NCBI GenBank assembly: GCA_047967505.1
Contig: CM106540.1
Direction: 5' to 3' (one strand)
Origin: Dipteris shenzhenensis
Taxonomy: Eukaryota; Polypodiophyta; Polypodiopsida; Gleicheniales
Length of the DNA: 64,000 bases
The notes under the pieces were generated by a model. That model worked only from the letters and a program-made list of their open reading frames with translations. It made no database searches and was not told where the DNA came from. The translations under genes and the position numbers were made by a program. Shown here in pieces: positions 33,537-47,184 of this stretch. Position 1 is the stretch's first letter. Every line of letters starts with the position of its first letter.

Positions 33537-35979
33537 AAAGACTGCGCCATAGTCAGGTGGTTGCTGTAACAAATTGATGTTTATCATTATGGAATCAGGA
33601 AATTTTCAGTTTCGTATTAAATAATGATGATATTTGTCTAATCATTTTTCACATGACAGGCTAACTGCTAGTCTAAACAGCTATGCCATTAAACTTAAAT
33701 TAGCGAGAAGGCAACGAGCAGCAGCATGTATTAACTTCTCAGAACATGCATGGAATGGGTCGTGCAGCTTCATTTGGACAGGAAAATCATTTACCTTGGT
33801 ATTGCAAGCTCTTTTGAGGACCATTGTAGTCTGAGAGCAATTTTAGAAAAGTCACAAATGAATTTGTCTTTCTCCTTTTGCTCAAAGCTTTAGTCAGTCA
33901 TTAATGACGTGCTCTTCTCTGAATATGAGCATGTATGATAACACTTGTGATTGATGGAGGTTTGCCTGCTGCCCCCTTGATCTTGTCATTTCTGTAGTGT
34001 CAGTGGTGGTTCAATTTCAGTGTACCTTTGTAGAACTAGATATTTGGCGACCTAATGTGTTTTGTCACCCCACACTGTATGGTTTTACTTTGATATTTCA
34101 GGCGGTATGTTGGCATGTTCTATGTGACAACAGTCGCTGATCCAAAACTAGGAAAAAGTTGTCACTTGCAAGTCTTTAGTGGTGCTTCAATGCCTTCTAC
34201 ATAAATGAATGTATCGTGTTTGGTAGCTAAAAGGTGTGGTTTTTGCCAACGCACTTGAATTATAAGGATGTCAAATTTTCTCCATGGCTTAAAGATAGGG
34301 TTGCAAACTTGTGTTATTTTCAAATGTGGTAATTTGTAGATGTTTACATTTTATTGATAGTGAAAGGTTTGAATTGTTGATTAGTAACTTTGTTGATGTT
34401 GACGGTAGGTTTGTAAATAGCATGTTACATTTGCAAGTTGCACATAATGCAGGTGTTGTAGATTCTTGGGTTGTCAAATCTAATATATAGTTTTATCGCA
34501 TGACAATGCTACTCTAAACGTCGGTGATGTTATTTATATAAAATTTTGTTTTATTCTAAATGTTGACTCTTCGGAAAATTTGATTGCTTACATTTATAAG
34601 GTACTGAGTAAGAAATAAGTTTGTAATACTCAACAAGAGAGCACAAGTGCGCATAAGCATTGGCCTTTGTTTAATAGGAAAACTATGATAATTCCTCTCC
34701 TAGCTACTTTATTGGGAAATAGTTTATGGGTTTTTTCGTTGAGTATTATTTGAGATTTACAATATCTATGAAATACAAAGTTGGCTCGTGGCCACACTCC
34801 GTGCACCTTGTGAGACGGGGATTCATCGACTTTTACTTGGTGAATTACCCTCCTCACCATTTAAATAATATATGAAAAGTTGAACCTACTCTCATACGAG
34901 CTCTTGATGGAACATTCATCTGACCATGAATTGGAGCCATCTTCGATTTTGATATATCTTGTTCATTAGTAACTTTCGATCCCTTTGTTTCCATGTGAAG
35001 ATCATTACCCTCACGGGTGCATTCCCCCACCCCACCAAATACATTAACACTTCTATAATCAAGCACAATAATCAAGCGCAAGGCTTCCGTTTCCATGTGA
35101 AGATCATTACCAATAACACTAACTACATTAATGTCAACATGAGATTGCTAAAAATACTTGCCATGCAGTATGACAAATCATGTCAAATATAGGTGCCTCA
35201 AACTAAGCCACACAGTGCTTACTAGGATTCTTGTGGCGTTTGATGTGCTTCCATGGTTAGACTTGACCAAGCAATGACATCTGCACTATGCGAGATCTTA
35301 ATTGGTATCTTTGCATCGATTCCAATCTCTTGCACTAGTTCTGTCACTTGTACTTCAGTCGCCAGTTACGTTAGTTAACAACCAATTGAAAATGTGTTGT
35401 GATCATTTCAAGTTTGGGGACTATGGAGTTGCAAGGTGTTGTAAATAATGTAAGGTGCATAGGAGTATGCTTGAGTTTTGGAGGCTCCTCATCAAGGGGA
35501 AACCCTTCCTCGTAAGGGGGTCCTCTGAGAAGATCCATCTGTGTGAAAGCTGCCATTGCCCCTTAGTGCGTGGGGTGTTCCTGAGAAGCCCTCGTTGTAA
35601 GAGGAGCTTCCAAGGATTCAGATTTCGGATGCCTTGTATCTTGGTGGTATCCTGTCGACTCTCTCCACTGATCCACAACACTCGCAAGTCAACTAATTGC
35701 TACTACTCCATCTCACTGTGTTGTGGAGGCATAGAAGTCTGTGATACGTCGCTGTGCTCGGTCTACCTCCACGTTCAGTGATGCTGTGCTAGCCTGTTGC
35801 TATTTGATCTATTGCAGGAGCACGTCTTTGTGCCGTCTCATCTCAATCAGGTAGAGTCCAATGCAGACCTGGTCTTGGAAATGGATCTCAGTTGTGAGAT
35901 TAAAGGGTATTCTCAACAAAAGGTTATATTATGTCATGAAACCTTTCCTCCCCTTCCTTCATTGGCTGCTCATTTTCGA
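33537..35979. other. RRP8 downstream flank, nothing recognised
   Basis: AT-rich sequence with short unassigned frames and no supported gene. Confidence 0.5.
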
Positions 35980-36110
35980 TAGACAATACATCAATTGGAC
36001 ATCAGTACAGCCCTTCTCAATGATGACTTGCATGAAGAAGTGTATGTGAGTCAGCCTATTGATTTTTAGGTGCCTATCAACAAGACAGTATGCAAGCTGC
36101 ATTATGGACC
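35980..36110 (+). pseudogene. Small Ty1/copia RT relic
   Basis: The + frame reads QLDISTALLNDDLHEEVYVS then QPIDF, a stop, and VPINKTVCKLHYGP. This parallels the copia RT stretch H-Q-M-D-V-K-T-A-F-L-N-G-D-L and the VCKL...YGL block. Flanking sequence is too decayed to delimit an element. Confidence 0.65.
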
Positions 36111-36538
36111 TCCCTTTCTCTCTCCTTCCTCTCTCAATGTGAAAGCAATTTCACAAGAATTTAGGTTGGAGAATTAAGTGATTTTTCAATTGAGAAATTT
36201 GCAACTATCTGTCAACCTAGGGAACATAACTTATACTTGTAGCTGGGTATATCGGGCATCCATTGTTTCAAAGTAATTGTTGGTGATCGATGTACCAGTT
36301 TGGATACATAGAATTTCAGATTTGCAATGGCCACGCATCAAAGTTTTTCCCATGTTTTACACAAATTCGCTTGTTTGAGGACTACCATATGTAGAGTGGC
36401 TTCTTCAAGATTGATGATATCCCATGGCAATGAAATTATCTCCCCAAACTCCACCCTTTGTTGTGCTGATTTTCTCATGCAAGCTAAGTATTCTTAATAG
36501 CTTTGGACATGATCTAGACTCTTTAAAATATCTAAACA

Positions 36539-36733
36539 TTAATATGCCTCAAAGTATTTGGTTGCTTTTTTGTTGTTATTGTATAAGTAAAGGTAGAATT
36601 GCTGCATTGCAGATAGCCGTATTTCTTCAGATGTTAATTGCTTCCATGTTAAATACTTTACTATATCATATAAGCAATCACCCGAAGTGTATTTGTAGCT
36701 TCTTATGCGACATAAGCCTTGATCATGAAGCAC
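36539..36733 (-). pseudogene. Second OTU-like module, degenerate
   Basis: LCRIRSYKYTSGDCLYDIVKYL parallels LCRVSNYKCTMGDCLFDIVAYL of the neighbour at 36901-37347, including the catalytic-Cys-type GDCL motif. It stops after about 64 residues. It lies downstream (minus sense) of the first module, so the pair is either a tandem duplication or a two-domain gene. Confidence 0.55.
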
Positions 36734-36849
36734 AAGATTAATTGCCTCATCTTGCCAAATATGTAGCTTAGCTAGTTGATCTATGTATGCTTGGCGACAC
36801 TACCTTGACCTTTAGTTAGAAGGTTTGGGGGTGTATTACGTGGCATTTG

Positions 36850-37347
36850 AAATTGAGACATTGCACTTATCTTAATAATTGGTTCAAAATGAGGAGCATG
36901 TTAAGGAGTATCATCATATAGAGTTTGCAATGGATTTGACGTATATTTCTCTCCAAATTGCAAGTACACCTTCTTGTTTACAAATGACCACACATATATT
37001 GTTTCTTGAAGAAGATTAGAAATACAAAAATTAGCAAGATGATCACCTCGCAAACCCCCATTGATTGTTGAAATGCTCATTCGTGCAAAGTATTCATTAT
37101 GAGTATACACCCCATGTTGTTCATATATGAAATTCAAAGGTACATATGTTTGCAAGAAATCTATTGCCTCGTTATCTTTATTATGCAAAGATGACACAAA
37201 GCTCTTGATTGCAGTGCGAACTCCTTTAGATCTCACGAGTCCATGTATCAAATATGCCACTATATCAAATAAGCAATCGCCCATTGTGCACTTGTAATTG
37301 CTTACACGACATAGCCTTTGTTGATGTAAGATATTATCAATCGACAT
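36850..37347 (-). pseudogene. OTU-like cysteine protease module with premature stop
   Basis: The 148-residue frame shows GDCLFDIVAYL (Cys motif), SKGVRTAIKSFVSSL, then MSISTINGGLRGDHLANFCI and ETIYVWSF, the order of an OTU fold. A TAA at 36901-36903 ends the frame after LYDDTP, but the next codons read HAPHFEPIIK, which looks like the HF/HY catalytic-His end of OTU domains. OTU proteases cleave ubiquitin; in plant genomes such domains also occur in transposons. No host neighbour explains it. Assignment is by motif only. Confidence 0.55.
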
Positions 37348-37820
37348 GTCTTTTACTGATGGAAATGCTGTTTTTGCTTTTTTTTCTCTCTATGTTCGAT
37401 CCCCACCCCCCCTCTTTTTCCTACAAAATTAGAAAAGAATAAACTACAAGCAACATAGAATTTGGAAAGAAAATATGCTATTTTCTTTCTCTGGGGGATT
37501 GTGTTTTTTGTTTTTTTTTCCCCTCTTTGCAAAACTTTTCTAGTTGTAGCTTTGTTTGGATAGTATGTTTGTAAACAACTTTTTTTGTTTGTATGAATTT
37601 GCTTTTTTTGTGTGTTTTATTTGTCCCCATCAGTTTGTGAGCCTGCAAACTATACGCTCCATTTGCCAAAGTATCAAGTAGCATCTTCAGTGTTCTTCCC
37701 CATCTTGAAATTGTGCGGGGCTTTGTTATCGTTAAGACTTTCGACAGATATGTAAACAATCAATAAATTGCCAAGTGTCAAACCAAACTCTCCATCTACT
37801 CAAATCTGACCAATTGTTCA

Positions 37821-38318
37821 TCAAAGCTCCCTCTCATTTTTCTTGAAGTACTGATCACCTGGTATGTCTATACCAAGAAATGGAGAAATCCAAGGATCTC
37901 TTACGTTTATTTGGACTCGACTACCATTCTCTTGTTTAACTGTTGCCACCATGTGATTGACAGTTTTAGGTTGAACGTGCTTCTTGCAACACATGCAACT
38001 GTAAATATTTTTGCCTATTCTCTGTAAACCGGTTGGTACCTTGCAAAGTAAACATGTAGTGAAAAACATACAAGCAATTTGTGCAAATGTCAATTCACCA
38101 TACACTTGCAGAAATAAGAACGTGAAATAAATGATTGCCTTCCCTATTTTTCTAGGGCCCCTGGGCCCTAACCATTGATTACAGATTCTATTGGCACTCA
38201 CATATTCAATGCTGCTTTCTTGACCCGCGTAATGTTGGTAAACTTCAGTCAACCACTCTATTATAACCAAATCGGTTACTAGAGTTGTTATTGAATAGCT
38301 TGCAAGAATAGCTTGCAA
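37821..38318 (-). pseudogene. Unrecognised 165-codon open frame upstream of the OTU-like module
   Basis: The frame contains a CMCCKKHV cysteine cluster and ends DIPGDQYFKKNEREL. It lies 5' of the OTU-like module on the same strand. I recognise no family. It may be part of the same broken gene or transposon, and a further 82-codon frame at 39352-39600 on this strand could also belong. Confidence 0.3.
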
Positions 38319-40559
38319 ACTGCACTTGCTTCTTTGTGGTACTTCCCTATTATCATGTTCTTTATCACGTACAGGGAAGGGTATCCATCATTTAACAGAG
38401 AAAGCATTTCATCTTTTATATGTTCATGGTTGTTGGAAAATGTTAATTGCACGAAAAGTAAGAACATGAGGGGGGCAAAAAAAGAGAGAACAGTGGAAGC
38501 AAAAGCAATTCATTAGGGAGATTTGGGGTCTCAAAAGGGACTCCAATTAGCATTTCCTAATTTCAAGGGATTAGAGAGCAATTTCAGGTGTACCAATGAG
38601 AGTGCTATGAGGTGTGGGGCAATGCCATGTTAAAGTTGACAAAAGCATTTAAGGGTGTAGAGACATCTAACCCAAAGTTTGGACCCATGATCTTCACTCC
38701 CAATCCTTGATCTAATCTCGAATCCAAGGGATACATTCAAATTTGAGGTAGAGCACTCCTAACCATCAGATCAAGGGGTAGATCTAAGGGATACCATCAA
38801 AGGATAGAAGGATTAAATATCCACCCTTGATCAACACAAAGATCTAATGGATCGGATGAGAGGAAAATGCGCTTCAATATAGGCCATAGATTTGCAAGTA
38901 GGTCAAGGGATGAAATGAGGGGAAAAGGGGCTTTAATCCAAGCCCTTGATTTGCATGTGGACAATGGTGCTTCAATCCAAGCCATCAAATAGGTGCTTCA
39001 ATCCTAGCCCTCCGAAATGCGCATTGAAATCCAACTTTCCCTTCTTAATGAGGCCTCCTTAGAGTTAGATTTTGCCTTTTAGAGCCCACCAAAGTGCATC
39101 CACCATCCACCAAAGGCATCCTAGACCTTTGATGTATCCACCATCCACCTCCATCAAAAGGCCAAGGTTGCCCAATTTTAAAATAAAGGTACCCATGTCA
39201 GTTGAGTAAATGGTCTTAATTAGAGAGAGGAAAGGGCTCTAGGAGAGGGGAGGAAACAAATGCTATAGAATGAGTACTTACAATTGTGCAGTCATCAACA
39301 CATGTTCGGTTAGCAACTTTTATATAGTGGGTTGAAAATCTTTCACTTTCATTAGCTCAAGTGTCTTCTTAAATCACAAATTGCAACTATGGCAGTTGGG
39401 TATGGATCCTGATTTTGCAATAGCTCTGCTACCCATGTTTCTTCATAAAAGCTCAACTCAATTGCACGTCGTGGCAACAACATGATAAGTGTACTTCTTG
39501 GTACTTTCAATGTAAAGCTTGAATCACCTTTATCCCATTCGGCTTTCTTCTTAGAAATCCAAAAGTTCTTAACTCTTATATGCAATGAGGTCCTTATCAA
39601 GTTACAAACGTAATTGTTGTAAGACCATCTTTGTCAGTTAAGTCTGCTCTTATATTGGGATATGATGAATTTGTATTTCTGTCGTACATGCTGTAATAAT
39701 TTAGAATTATGCCTTTAAATATGACTGTTTGCGTGTTTGGAATGATGTCCTTTATCATTATAACTTACAACTCGGAAGCTTCTCTTTTTTGTGATTTGTT
39801 ACTTGGTATTATATTACTACTTTCTGTTCTTACATTGGCTGACTCGAAAGTTGCCGTTTGGGTGGCTGTACTCTCAAGACTACCCGCACCGTTGAGCTTT
39901 TCTTTATTATATTTGAAATTTGTTTTTCACCAGTAGACATCTTTGAGTACCTCGCAAACAAAATTTGCTTGTAGCATGTCAATAGTCAATGTCTATTGAA
40001 TGAATAACATCTAGCTTACGAGAACACACCCAAAATTTCACTATATATTGATGAAGATACATTAGTTGATGTTTCCTCAAGTCGAAGATATTGCTTTTGA
40101 ATATAGTATTACGTATATAAGGAATATCTGAAACTACATTGGTTATGAGTTCATATTAGTTATTATTGATAGCAACATAGAATGAACATTCACGTAAGTC
40201 AAAAGAATTTATTTATAATATCTCAACACAGCAAATACGCTATAGCTTGTAACATTTCAAATGAACAACCATTATATATTGATAGCAAAATTTAATATTA
40301 TAAAAAAATGAGTTTTATTTTCCTATTTTTTGTATAACAAGCATAGAAAATTGCACCAGTTAATAGTCTTGATGCATTGCTAATAGAAATAAGGAGAACC
40401 TTATCCATATAAGGTAAGTAGACAATAATAGTTTAAGCTCCTTGGCTATGCCTAATAAACTTCATTGCTTCTACAAATTGTGCGGACCAAGTTTCCTACA
40501 GAGCTTCATGCTCTCCTCATCTCAATGTCTTTGCAAATGACAGAAACTAAGAAAAGGCA
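38319..40559. other. Unassigned AT-rich sequence
   Basis: Apart from the short minus-strand frame at 39352-39600 I see no gene or repeat that can be supported. Confidence 0.5.
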
Positions 40560-41322
40560 AAGACCTAGTGACACAAGTGCAATATCAATGGTCTCATGAA
40601 AAAAGAGTGACAGTCAAGAAAGTATTGCAATTATATGTAACCATTTTGCCCAAATGACCAAAGACTGCTAGTTCAACAAGCATAAAATAATGGAAAATGT
40701 CCACAAAGTGGAGCAAGAGAGTAAGAAAGCCTACCAAGGTGAAAGACCAAAGAACAACAGTATTTTGTGCTACTTTTGTGGTAAAGAAGGGCACAAACGA
40801 GTGATGCTACAAAAGGCATGCAACTAAGACGACCACACACCCCAAGGAGGCATGGTGATGATGGAGGTAGATTTGACGATGATCACAAGATCACAAGGAC
40901 CAGCTAAGGCAACGCCAAAGAAGCCATGAGAGCAATACTTTTGCTAGAAGGAGAAAAAGAAGATGACAAGAAGATATCCATGAGTTGAAGCAAAAAGAAC
41001 AACTCGTTGAAGTGAGAGAATCATGATAGAAGGATCGACTGATGGAGTATAAAAAATGGAGAAAAAAGGGCCATGAACCCAAGAATGAAGACAAAGTTGG
41101 AGCAGATGCAGATCAACTTAGCATGCGAGAAGTTTTGTGAGATGAATGTGACAATTTCGATTGGTCAATCGATGCAACTCACTCCCCATTGTGCAAAATT
41201 ATTTCAAAGTCTAGTTGTGGACCAATGAACCACATCCACACCCATCACATTGACAATTGAGGTGACAAAATGGTGATTTGGAATGAGGAGGTGACAATTG
41301 AGGTGACAAAATGGTGATCTAG
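40560..41322 (+). pseudogene. Gypsy relic H, gag zinc-knuckle region
   Basis: LCYFCGKEGHK near 40766-40798 is a retroviral-type zinc knuckle start, and MVMMEVDLTMITRSQGPAKA about 90 bp on resembles the post-knuckle region of gypsy gag-pol. Frames are broken throughout. Gypsy F inserted at its right edge (TCTAG); the continuation is 47908-48515 and then 53577 onward after copia G. Confidence 0.5.
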
Positions 41323-42047
41323 TGTTATGGAAATTATATTTCTGATATTTACTTTGCTTTGGACATTATTATTTTAGTCAAGTGTGACTATGGCAAAGTA
41401 CTCCATAGGAGCGCACTGGACGCGGCGGGGGTCCTAGTGGATACTTTGTGTGGTTAGTTGGGGACGCCCAAGTAGTTGTGTTTTACCATGCTAGATGGTC
41501 GGTATTGTGGGTGATTCCATGTTAATACTGATGTTGCTAGTGTTATTGGTGTTGTGCTTGATTATTGTGCTTTGAGCACCGTTATGTTGGGATCGGTTGA
41601 TTTGGTGATTCGTTCAATCGATTGTTAATAACTAATGTAATTGGCGGCTTGAGTACAGGTGATGGAACTCATAGCGAGGATTGGAGTTAGTGCGAGGGTA
41701 CCGATTGAGGTGTCGCACGGTGCATTATATATGGCCATGGGCTAGTTTTGTATTTGTTTTATTATTGCAAGTTTGAGCAATATATTTTGTAGTGGGCATA
41801 ATTCATTTTGGGCCCTAAGATGGCTATGTAAAGCAAATCCCTCATTTTTGGATGAGAGGGATAATTTTGGCTCCTTGGTGCTTTAATGAAAAATCATAAA
41901 TACTCTAGATGAGGAAGCGTGAGCCACTCATTTAGGGGTGGGAGATTGTACCCAGTCTGCTATCGTTTTCGTGGTGTGATTATGCTCTTCTTCTCCAATT
42001 GATTAAGTGGTGACTTCGTGTGTGGAAAGAATTACCTTCTAGTTTCA
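41323..42047 (+). repeat. Gypsy F 5' LTR
   Basis: TGTTATGGAAATTATATTTC ... TTCTAGTTTCA, 725 bp. Confidence 0.94.
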
Positions 42048-42060
42048 GTGGTATCAGACC

Positions 42061-43168
42061 CTTGGTGACGCTCTTATGAAGGAAGAAGGCTAAGAGACAC
42101 CTTGGAAAGAGAAGTTTTGTGGAGAATTCAAGAGGTCCTAGCCTTGGAGCAAGCCTTGAGCCATGAACTCTACACGCAACTGAATTACCTCAGCGGTTTG
42201 TTAGCAGCAATGCGCAACCGTGTTACTTTGGCAGTCCCTTTAGAGACCTTGCAAGTCTCTCTTTTTGCGCGACTCCATCTGTAGGACCTACAATCGCCTT
42301 TAGTACTTCGATCAGCATCTCATCTACATGTCCAAAAAAATCACGTGCCCATCTGCATCTCCGAGATCCGTGTGCCCGCTAGTGATCCCTGACTCATTAA
42401 GTCACCGATACCAGCAGCCTCTTTTCTCAAACTACGTAGCGGCAGCAGTGAAGGCCAGCTGCCTAGAGACCTTGGAAGTCTCTTCTCTGTCTGCACGCCT
42501 ATCTGTAGAGTGCAAGGACAATAGCCGCTGCAGCCTGCTTCCGACTCATCCATCCGTGTCCGTGTCAGCGCTGCCTTTATTAGAAGGCCTAGTGCATTGA
42601 GTGCACTGTGCAGCCTCGTAGTCTTCATCGCACTACCCTAGGGAAGATTCTACCATCGCACATCATGCGAGAATTGAAGGCTTGTTTTTAAAAAAAAAGA
42701 CAACGAATTAATTCAAAGGAAATCCTTTGACTTCAAACAAAGGTACCCTAAGGTTCAAAAGGCCCTCAAAAAAGATTTATTTATTTTTTTTGAAAAAAAA
42801 GTATTAAAAAAAAAAAGAGGAGCGTTTTTCCTTTCCTTGGTGTACTGCAACACAAAGTGCGAGCCTACTCCACTAACCAGCGAAGGCGCATTTTAAAAAA
42901 AAGAAGAGAAAAAAAAAGAGAGAGCAAGGCAAAATCCGAAGCAGCTCAAATCAAGAAGGCGATTGGAACCACGAATCACTGAGCAATTAATTGGAGATCA
43001 GTCGAGCGTAAAGACGACTATGAGCGACATCATTGGTCACATATCTCCCACTCTAGTCCTTTCTACCTCTGATTAAAGAGCGAGATAAGTTATTTCTTTT
43101 GCTTTATTTCATACACTTAGTATCCTTATTTTCCTCCGTTTTGCTTTATTTATACTTATCACATTATC
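42061..43168 (+). other. Gypsy F leader
   Basis: Non-coding leader between primer site and gag with A-rich runs (42690-42920). No protein similarity. Confidence 0.6.
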
Positions 43169-43667
43169 ATGGTGCATCAGCCACAACCACCCACACTCCA
43201 AGAGCAGTTAGACGCACTTAAGGCACAGTTGGCCAATGAGCGTAAGCATAGGGAGATGGAAAGAAAGAAGCACGCACTGTCGTCTTGGATCAATCAGCTA
43301 GATTATTATTTTTCAGGGGAGAAATTCTTTGAAAAAGATAAGATTAAATGTGCTGCAAATCATTTAGTAGACAATGCTGCACTTTGGTGGAACATCACTA
43401 AGCACAGTAAAAGGTGACCAAAATCTTAGAAGTCTTTTCAAAAGCTCATCAAGAGAGATTTTCTTCCCTCACATTTCAAAGCAAAAGCTAGACAACAATG
43501 GGATACTTTCAGGCAGTTCGATAAGGAAACGATTTCCACATACACTAATAAGGAGGAATGGGATCCCAAAAGAAGGGAAAGATTCAGAACGGCATGTACC
43601 CTTCCATAAAAAAAAGAGATTTGATAAAAAGCCCTTCTTTAAATCTAAAAATGGTTTTGTTCCATAG
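43169..43667 (+). pseudogene. Gypsy F gag, frameshifted
   Basis: MVHQPQPPTLQEQLDALKAQ, then SSWINQLDYYFSGEKF and NHLVDNAALWW, a gypsy gag core. The frame is lost near 43400-43417 and resumes in other frames up to 43667. Part of the core seems missing compared with gypsy A. Confidence 0.85.
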
Positions 43668-43682
43668 AAGACAAATTCTTCT

Positions 43683-44417
43683 TTGAAGTCAAATGATGGG
43701 AATTTTCCAAAGAAAGAAATAAGGTGTTTCAAGTGTAACAAGGTGGGACACATAGCCACTGAGTCTCCTAAAAGAAAGAAGACCCCGACGGCAAAAGTGC
43801 ACATGACTGATGACAAAGCAGCCAAGCAAGAGGAAGGTAAGTATAATTGTCATGCCCTTCTAAAGATGAAAGGTTTCATTAATGGCAAAGAGGTTGTTAT
43901 TCTACATGACGATGATAGTACTCATGATTTCATTTCGGAAAGAACTTTAGCAAAGATAAACCTAGAGTCTTTCCCATCTAACTATAAGGTCAAAGCTGCT
44001 TTTTCCAAAACAAAGTACAATTGCACTAGAGAAGTCAAGGATCTTGAAATCTCAATCAAACCCTACAAGGATACACGAGACTTTCTAGTGGCACCCCTAC
44101 AAGGAGTGGCCATCGTCTTAGGAATGCCATGGAGGCACCAATATAATCCTAAGATAGATTATGATTCACATCAGATGTGGATTGAGGACATACAAGAAAT
44201 ATGTCTAAAAAGCTCAATGAAACCTGAGATCAGCAGACCTTTACTCAACCACACACAAGCCAAAAGAGCAATTAGAAAATGTGAGAAGACATATCTGATT
44301 TTGGTGAATACGGTAATGGCTACTCAGCCAAACACTAAGCCTACATACCAAAAGTTTCTTTCTCAATTTTTCGATTGTTTCTTAGAGGATTTACTGCCTA
44401 CCATGTTCTCGACCTGA
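43683..44417 (+). pseudogene. Gypsy F zinc knuckle and protease, inactivated
   Basis: CFKCNKVGHIATES shows the knuckle with its last Cys replaced by Ser. The protease motif reads ILHDDDSTHDFIS where active copies have D-S/T/P-G, so the catalytic Gly is Asp. VLGMPWRHQYNP follows. The frame ends with TGA at 44415-44417, before RT. Confidence 0.88.
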
Positions 44418-45505
44418 AGATCATAGGATAGAAATCCTACCGAGCAATACTCCACCTTGCAAAGCTCCTTATAGAGTCAACCAGCTAGAACAAAAGGAAA
44501 TTCAAAAGCAAGTGGAGGAACTGATAGAGAGAGGATTGATAAGACCCAGTAGTTCTCCTTATGGAGTTCCTATCTTATTATTCAAAAAGAAGAATGGAAC
44601 CTATAGAATGTGCATAGACTATCATGCACTAAACAAAATCACAGTGAAGAACAGATATCCAATCCCTTGGATTGATGATCTTTTGGACAAATTGAAAGGG
44701 GCCAAGTCTTCAATAAGATAGATCTCAAATCCGGCTATCATCAAGTTCGTATGGTAGAAGAGGATATATACAAGACTACCGTGAGAACTCAAACGGGACA
44801 TTATGAGTTCCTAGTTATGCCTTTTGGGCTAACTAATGCTCCAGCTACTTTTAGTAGAATGATGAACCGAATCTTTCTTAAACACCAAGGTTGTCTGGTA
44901 GTATTTTTCGATGATATTCTGGTGTTTAGCAAGATGTTGAGGAGCATAAAGAACATCTTAATCTAGTCTTTTCATTCTTGAAAGAAAATCAATTGTACAT
45001 AAATCCTGAAAAGAGTAGTTTCTTTCAAGATCAAATAGAGTATTTGGGTCACATTGTATCCATCGATGGGATTCGAGTAGATCCAAAGAAGATTGAGTGC
45101 ATAATCACATGGCCTAAACCCCAAGATATACATGAATTAAGATCATTCTTGGGATTGTGTAGCTTTTATAGAAAGTTTGTCAAGAATTTCGCATACATTG
45201 CACATCCATTGACAGACCTTCTTAGGAAAGCTAAGCACTTCTTATGGACTGAGCATCAAGATAAATCTTTTACAGCTTTGAAAGAAGCTCTCACACAAGC
45301 TCCTGTGTTACAACTACCCGATTTCTCTAGACCATTCTTTGTAGTTGTAACTGATGCTAGCGGATATGGAATTGGAGCCGTGCTTATGCAAGATGGGCAT
45401 CCAATAGCATATGAGAGCCGAAAATTAAAACCAGTGGAATGCAATTATAGCACATATGATAAAGAATTAACTCTTGTTGTGCATGCCTGTGGAAACATTA
45501 TTTGA
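44418..45505 (+). pseudogene. Gypsy F reverse transcriptase and RNase H start, frameshifted
   Basis: [69 protein letters not shown] and IEYLGHIVSIDGI are RT blocks. VVTDASGYGIGAVLMQDGH starts RNase H. Breaks lie near 44715 and 44935-44975. The FFDD active site itself is kept. Confidence 0.92.
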
Positions 45506-47157
45506 TGGGATTTGAGTTTCTTATCAAAACCGATCAGCAAAGTATCAAGCATTTGTTGACTCAGCCCCTAATATCCGATAGGCACATCAAGTGGGCATCA
45601 TTTATAGAGAGTTTTCAGCCCATGATTCAGTATCAACCTGGAAAAGAGAATGTAGTTGCTGATGCTCTTAGCATAAAGCCAAGTATTAATCACATCACTG
45701 CGGTAGAGACCCATCCTTTCGAAGGTATGAAGAATTCTTATCAAGGGGATCCATACTTTTCTGATATATGGAACAAATTAGAGAATAATAATTGGAATCC
45801 TATGTTGGACTATTCATGCAATGATGGATACCTCTTTTATCAAAAGAAATTATGCATCACTTGACCCTTTAGACAAATTGTAATGGAGGAAATGCACCAA
45901 CCACCATATATGGGACATAGGGGAGTGACTGCCACTTTACAAGTGATAGCAAGAGAATTTCATTGGCCTACTATAAGTAAGGATGTGGCTAAGTTTGCAG
46001 CCAAATGCATCACTTGTCAGAAGATCAAGAGTTACAAAGGAAAGACCCTAGGATTGCTAATGCCTTTGCCTATTCCTACGCAACCTTGGGAACAAATATC
46101 TATGGATTTCATAACAGGTTTTCCTACTATAGCAAATCAAAATGATATGATTTGGACGATAGTAGATCGCTTTAGTAAGCAAGCTTATTTCATCCCATGC
46201 AAGAAGACTTTAACAGCTTAGCAAGCTGCACATTTATTCATCAAGCATATCTTTGTTCATCATGGCTTGCCAAAGATTATAGTGTCTGATCGAGATTCAA
46301 AGTTTTGCAGTAATTTCTAGATTGCATTATTTCATAATCTAGGCACTACGTTAGATTTCTCATCAGCTTTTCATCCAGAATCAAATGGACAAACTGAGGT
46401 TACAAACAGTACTATTCTGGATATGATAAGAGCTTATGCGGGAAGTCAACCAAAGACTTGGGACAAATACATTCATCTCTTACAATTTGCTTGTAATAAT
46501 ACTCCTCATTCTGCAGCTGGAAGAGCACCCTTTGAGATTATCTATGGGAAGGTTTTACCTATTCCTATCACACAATTGACCCATAGAGTGGAGGCAGCAG
46601 ATGCATTTACCCATGACTATCAAAATATTCTCAAAGAGGTTTGAGAAGCCATTGCAATTGCTCAAGAGAAGTACACAAAACAAGCTAATAAGAAATGGAA
46701 ACTCATGCTTTTTAAAGAAGGCGATTATGTACTTCTATGGATTGAGAAAAGAAGGTTGAAAAGTGTTGAGAAATGGCCAGTAATCAAGATGTCCCCACGT
46801 TTTTATGGACCATTCAAGGTAATTCAGAAAATCAATTATCTAGCTTATAGGCTTGAATTACCTAATAATTGGAAAATACATAATGCTTTCCATATCAGCC
46901 TCTTAAAGCCCTTCAAAGGACCTTTACCTATTCATCCTGTCTATGAAGAGGCCCCATTTATTGTTGATGAAGAAGAAATTGTAGAACCTGAATGCATTAT
47001 TGATCATCAACAGACTTCAACCCGAAAAGAAAATGTCTATACTAAGTACTTGCTCAAATTTAAGAATCATCTAAGAGATGATGCTCAGTGGATGCCTGAG
47101 CAGTTCTTTCGAACTTTTCCAAACCTCCTTAGTTCCTATAATCAAACACACAACTGA
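45502..47157 (+). pseudogene. Gypsy F RNase H end, integrase and chromodomain-like tail
   Basis: FLIKTDQQSIKHLLTQ, then zinc finger HQPPYMGHRGVTATL ... CITCQKIK, catalytic MDFITGFP, SDRDSKF and NGQTEVTNSTI, GPFKVIQKINYLAYRLELP and the tail YLLKFKNHLRDDAQWMPEQF. In-frame stops lie near 45862, 46219, 46318 and 46643. The domain plan matches gypsy A. Confidence 0.92.
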
Positions 47158-47184
47158 GGTCAGTTGCAATCCAAGCAAGAGGGA

